Source: Flavobacterium sp. (GTDB lineage Bacteria > Bacteroidota > Bacteroidia > Flavobacteriales > Flavobacteriaceae). From it: a stretch of 8,522 bases of DNA. Numbering within the stretch: the first letter of the stretch is position 1; every line of letters begins with the position of its first letter. Of this stretch, positions 7,201 to 8,522 are shown piece by piece. Position numbers and translations under genes: made by a program. The DNA lies in assembly GCF_021151785.1 (NCBI RefSeq), contig NZ_JAGKWP010000098.1, positions 1 through 8,522 of the forward strand. The letters run 5' to 3'. A model generated the notes under the pieces. That model made no database searches, had not been told where the DNA came from, and saw only the letters and a program-made list of their open reading frames with translations.

Positions 7201-8461
7201 ACGTATAAACGGCGTTACAAAATTTACCTGTAACTGTATTAAAAATTTTCAAGTAAATTGTTTGAGCTCCCGGACTTGAAAAAGCAGCAGGATTAGATAT
7301 TGGTGTATTAGAGGCAATATCTGCTAAAGATTCATAATAAAAAACATCATAAATAGAAACATTGATTCCTAATTGTGATTCATTATTTGTACTTAAATTG
7401 AAGACATAACTCGATGCCCCCGTATTACAAGTCTGTAAATCGATGGGGTTACTTACAGCTAAATTAGAAAACACTATCGTATCAGTTATAAAGCAAGAAC
7501 CTTTAACTGCCTCAACTTTATAAGTACCAAAAGTTGTTACCGTGTAAGAAGAGGCATTGGCTCCAGGAATAACAACACCATTTCTATACCATGTATAAGT
7601 GTAAGTATTATCTAAGTTTGTATTCAATATAGCTTCATCGCCATCACAGATAATTCGATTTGGCCCAAGATCTAACGTTGTTGTAAAACTTCCAGCAGCT
7701 AAAAAAACAGCTGAATCAAAATTAGCATCATTATAATCACCTATGACTAATCTTATTTTATACGGAGTATTAGGGGTTACTATAGAAGAGGCGTTCATTA
7801 CTACAGTGTTACCACGCATATTAAGTGCAGCTGTTGGATTTCCTACATTATAAGTTCCAAAAAATATAGGGTTTATTGAAGCACAAGCATTGTTATGGGC
7901 TGAATTTCTAATGTCTTTAACAGTAACCGGTGTTGATGTGCCTGGAATAACAGCTAAATTATTAGATACTCCTGTATTTAAGTTTGTTAATACAAATGCA
8001 AAAACATCACTAAACCCACATTGGTATTGTCCATATTCATTTGAAGCAAATAAAAAATCAAAACTAAACTTACTTGAAAGAGGCACAAAATCAAACTCTA
8101 AAAAAGCTACATCTGTTATTGAACCCATTTGTCCACTTGAATTACTCAAATTTTGTAAATAAGGATCACTATTCGAATTTATTTGTGAATTCAAGTTGTT
8201 TCCAGTGTAAGCACCTGCAGAATAATTTGCTACTCCATTTCGAATTATTATGCCCTCATTAATAGGAAAAACAGAACCATTTTTATTAAAATAAGCCACT
8301 GATTGAGGGGAAGAAATACTAATGTTAGAAACTTCAACACATGAATTCCCCAATAACAAATTAACCAGTTGAGCTGGAGAATTTGTTGTATCATCAACCG
8401 TAATAGTTTGAGAATAGGCTGGCAACAAAAACAAAACACTTAATATAGTGAGTAATCGCAT
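4229..8461 (-). CDS. Large secreted multidomain protein: choice-of-anchor L domain, Ig-like and cysteine repeats, T9SS type B sorting domain
   Basis: This 1410-residue protein should be exported by Sec and then passed through the outer membrane by the type IX secretion system. Order: signal peptide 1-17; choice-of-anchor L domain about 20-260; Ig-like domain about 262-333 (C272, C323, TWYRNGVVIPGA); two further beta domains about 334-427 (C345, C415) and 428-524 (C440, C512); eight two-cysteine repeats about 533-1160; an Ig-like domain about 1161-1240 (C1167, C1230); a domain typical of these proteins at about 1241-1323 (WNTFISVVINGGFGQY); and the sorting domain 1326-1410. No enzyme domain or catalytic motif is recognisable, so a structural, adhesive or surface-layer role is inferred. 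The start is set by the signal peptide. Five short D-[ST]-[ATI] sites (24, 249, 327, 514, 1234) fit the Bacteroidota O-glycosylation consensus. It is convergent with pyk. No SprF/PorP-like partner lies downstream; the upstream side is out of view. It is not SprB: it is far too short. Confidence 0.96.
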   Translation of the reverse strand: MRLLTILSVLFLLPAYSQTITVDDTTNSPAQLVNLLLGNSCVEVSNISISSPQSVAYFNKNGSVFPINEGIIIRNGVANYSAGAYTGNNLNSQINSNSDPYLQNLSNSSGQMGSITDVAFLEFDFVPLSSKFSFDFLFASNEYGQYQCGFSDVFAFVLTNLNTGVSNNLAVIPGTSTPVTVKDIRNSAHNNACASINPIFFGTYNVGNPTAALNMRGNTVVMNASSIVTPNTPYKIRLVIGDYNDANFDSAVFLAAGSFTTTLDLGPNRIICDGDEAILNTNLDNTYTYTWYRNGVVIPGANASSYTVTTFGTYKVEAVKGSCFITDTIVFSNLAVSNPIDLQTCNTGASSYVFNLSTNNESQLGINVSIYDVFYYESLADIASNTPISNPAAFSSPGAQTIYLKIFNTVTGKFCNAVYTFNLIVNNPVIATQPQPVLLCQSAGGSDTSFGLNALDPQVLNGLSASSYTVSYHLSSAEANSGSNPITNVTIPSGATTITVHIRIQDNSNSSCFDTTSVTITVNPLPIVDDIPDPTECSDFVVPILTNGTVFSGPNGTGTQYNPGDIIDSQGTYYVFVGPDANGCTNQSSFFITMIDEFVPKRDNCGSFVVPIPPKNVGAFYTAPGGPSGSGTLIPSGTVFTNTGSTSITQNIYYYAEVNGVFCRDQLFTIYIHPVPLVDQISDVVTCDSFVLPPLIHGSYNTMADGSGLTLNPGDIISVNGPNFPGTYYVFNLAPHITSQGQPRACTANDPFVVSLVDTSQFTAISRCGSYTLPAISFGGYFSAPFGGGSSIDPAIPITTSQVVYYFANTTTLPNCTNNLNFNITIYPMPVMDPNPSGTYCGEFSLPLLSNGGVYYKLSGGPSVPGQTQLIPGQLIDLTGTNLSPGTYYMFYGPDINGCSTEQAFTININPFPPTDGVLDRFECNPYSIPTPVHGQIYTAPGGPSGGGTLVNSSQVFNNTNTFYIYNINPVTLCKRDLPFTVNYVGINLPNYSDINVCEFENYVLPPLTHIAPSPDNYSIGYFYDQAGTIPVPNGTIFNTPNTVTKIWVVAKNGDRITCTARDSFDIIVSKTPDLSALGLVFDNEECGTYALPTLPTVPYNIGYFSQPGGVGPITNFNIVNTTGSPETYTYYVYASATNNTNCNDEISFTFTVYPLLNIVLQDGFICVDPVTNNTLRTYTISTGLNPAIYTVNWYLNGVLMGTGPNYIASQAGTYDVKFIKLTPDIGADCNYRDTTVTVFASGPASAGYEVSNAFEWNTFISVVINGGFGQYVYQLEYPDGTFGEIQTSNLFTNLETGIYNVHIYDILAGCSPSFVGPIHIINYPNYFTPNGDGYNDYWNITDFKHQPGAVINIFDRYGKLIKQMSPASIGWDGKLNGKDLPSTDYWFTIEYTTPRGEKSIFKSHFSLKR
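4232..4486 (-). other. T9SS type B C-terminal sorting domain
   Basis: Residues 1326-1410 carry the hallmarks of the gliding-motility-associated C-terminal domain (CHU_C family, type B). These are TPNGDGYND at 1329-1337, INIFDRYGKLI at 1352-1362, GWDGKLNGKDLPSTDYW at 1371-1387, and the terminal KSHFSLKR. In Flavobacterium johnsoniae such domains direct cargo through the T9SS, and type B cargo such as SprB depends on SprF-like outer-membrane proteins. The domain is complete to its last residues, so the protein is not truncated at the C-terminus. Confidence 0.96.
4982..6865 (-). repeat. Eight tandem degenerate repeats with two cysteines each
   Basis: Residues about 533-1160 hold eight units of roughly 70-90 residues. 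Each starts with Cys-x-x-[FY]-x-[VIL]-P or a close variant and has a second Cys 47-61 residues later, followed by a hydrophobic strand. The cysteine pairs are 537/584, 605/663, 687/746, 768/816, 841/899, 924/974, 998/1059 and 1087/1143; the array contains no others. Units 1, 3 and 5 share a PGxxI...GTYY[VM]F core. Units 2, 4, 6 and 8 share [YF][TS]APGG-like and YY[YF] cores. Unit 7 is intermediate. Similarity is mainly at the protein level; the best DNA match I found is 26 of 31 bases between 6570-6600 and 5619-5649. The array is therefore old and diverged. I cannot match it to a named domain with confidence. Confidence 0.85.
7682..8404 (-). other. Choice-of-anchor L domain
   Basis: Residues about 20-260 match the choice-of-anchor L pattern. 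It opens with TVDDTTNSPAQLVNLLLG, continues through GIIIRNG and FLEFDFVPLSSKFSFDFLF, then ASNEYGQYQCGFSDVFAFVL, LAVIPGTSTPVTV, and closes with YKIRLVIGDYNDANFDSAVFLAAGSF. The domain is found at the N-terminus of secreted proteins whose C-terminal anchors vary, including T9SS cargo. Its function is not established. The assignment is from remembered pattern, not a profile search. Confidence 0.85.
8411..8461 (-). other. Sec signal peptide with predicted Gln at the mature N-terminus
   Basis: Residues 1-17 have an Arg at position 2, a hydrophobic core (LLTILSVLFLL) and a signal peptidase I site after Ala-Tyr-Ser. The predicted mature protein begins with Gln18 (QTITV). In Bacteroidota, signal peptidase I products very often start with Gln, which is then cyclised to pyroglutamate, so the predicted site agrees with that rule. 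No lipobox Cys is present, so it is not a lipoprotein. Confidence 0.9.
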
Positions 8462-8522
8462 AGCTTTAATGTTGGAGATTTAATTCATTAAAAATAACAA
8501 AAAAGCCTATACAAAATAAAAA

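Noticed and set aside
7890..8262. Two overlapping plus-strand frames opposite the 5' end of the large secreted-protein gene
   Set aside because: They lie antisense to the choice-of-anchor L domain, which is intact on the minus strand, and neither product looks like a protein family.
4229..8461. The large gene as the gliding adhesin SprB or as a secreted enzyme
   Set aside because: SprB is several times longer, and no catalytic domain or motif is visible here; only the type B sorting domain and beta-rich repeats are shared with such proteins.
8489..8516. Possible promoter for the large minus-strand gene: TTTTG at 8512-8516 and TATTTTTA at 8489-8496, read on the minus strand
   Set aside because: The 15-base spacing is shorter than the roughly 19 bases expected between the -33 and -7 elements, the -7 match is imperfect, and the DNA is A/T-run rich. 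The real promoter may lie beyond the window.

Overview
The window looks like chromosomal DNA from a member of the Flavobacteriaceae, probably Flavobacterium or a close relative. It is AT-rich, and start codons lack clear Shine-Dalgarno sequences. It encodes a type IX secretion (T9SS) cargo with a type B sorting domain, and a protein of the Bacteroidota-restricted IPExxxVDY family. The RNase III also resembles Bacteroidota enzymes. The genus is an inference; no rRNA or tRNA is present to test it.

Layout: positions 1-80 hold a hairpin followed by a T-tract, probably the tail of an upstream acpP (not in view). Four forward genes follow: fabF (81-1334), rnc (1338-2090), an IPExxxVDY-family gene (2198-2668) and pyk (2671-4101). 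fabF and rnc are 3 bp apart, and the IPExxxVDY gene and pyk are 2 bp apart, so they form two tight pairs. Between the pairs is a 107-bp gap with a perfect 18-bp palindrome and a weak -7-like element. A 15-bp perfect-stem bidirectional terminator (4197-4233) lies between pyk and the convergent gene and overlaps that gene's stop codon. The rest of the window (4229-8461, minus strand) is one 1410-residue secreted protein, leaving 61 bp of upstream DNA in view.

Function: fabF elongates fatty acids, rnc cuts double-stranded RNA, and pyk makes pyruvate and ATP at the end of glycolysis. This housekeeping cluster appears complete and intact. The large minus-strand gene is accessory surface or secreted biology: signal peptide, choice-of-anchor L domain, Ig-like domains, eight degenerate two-cysteine repeats, and a C-terminal T9SS type B signal.

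Most worth a second look: a terminator-like hairpin with an 8-T tract inside the first 22 codons of rnc; the palindrome with LacI-family-like symmetry ahead of the IPExxxVDY-pyk pair; an Asn where RNase III usually has an active-site Asp; and the alternating two-type cysteine repeat array. I see no mobile element, CRISPR array, RNA gene, defence system or gene broken by frameshift. I did not find strong evidence of a wholly new multi-gene system.
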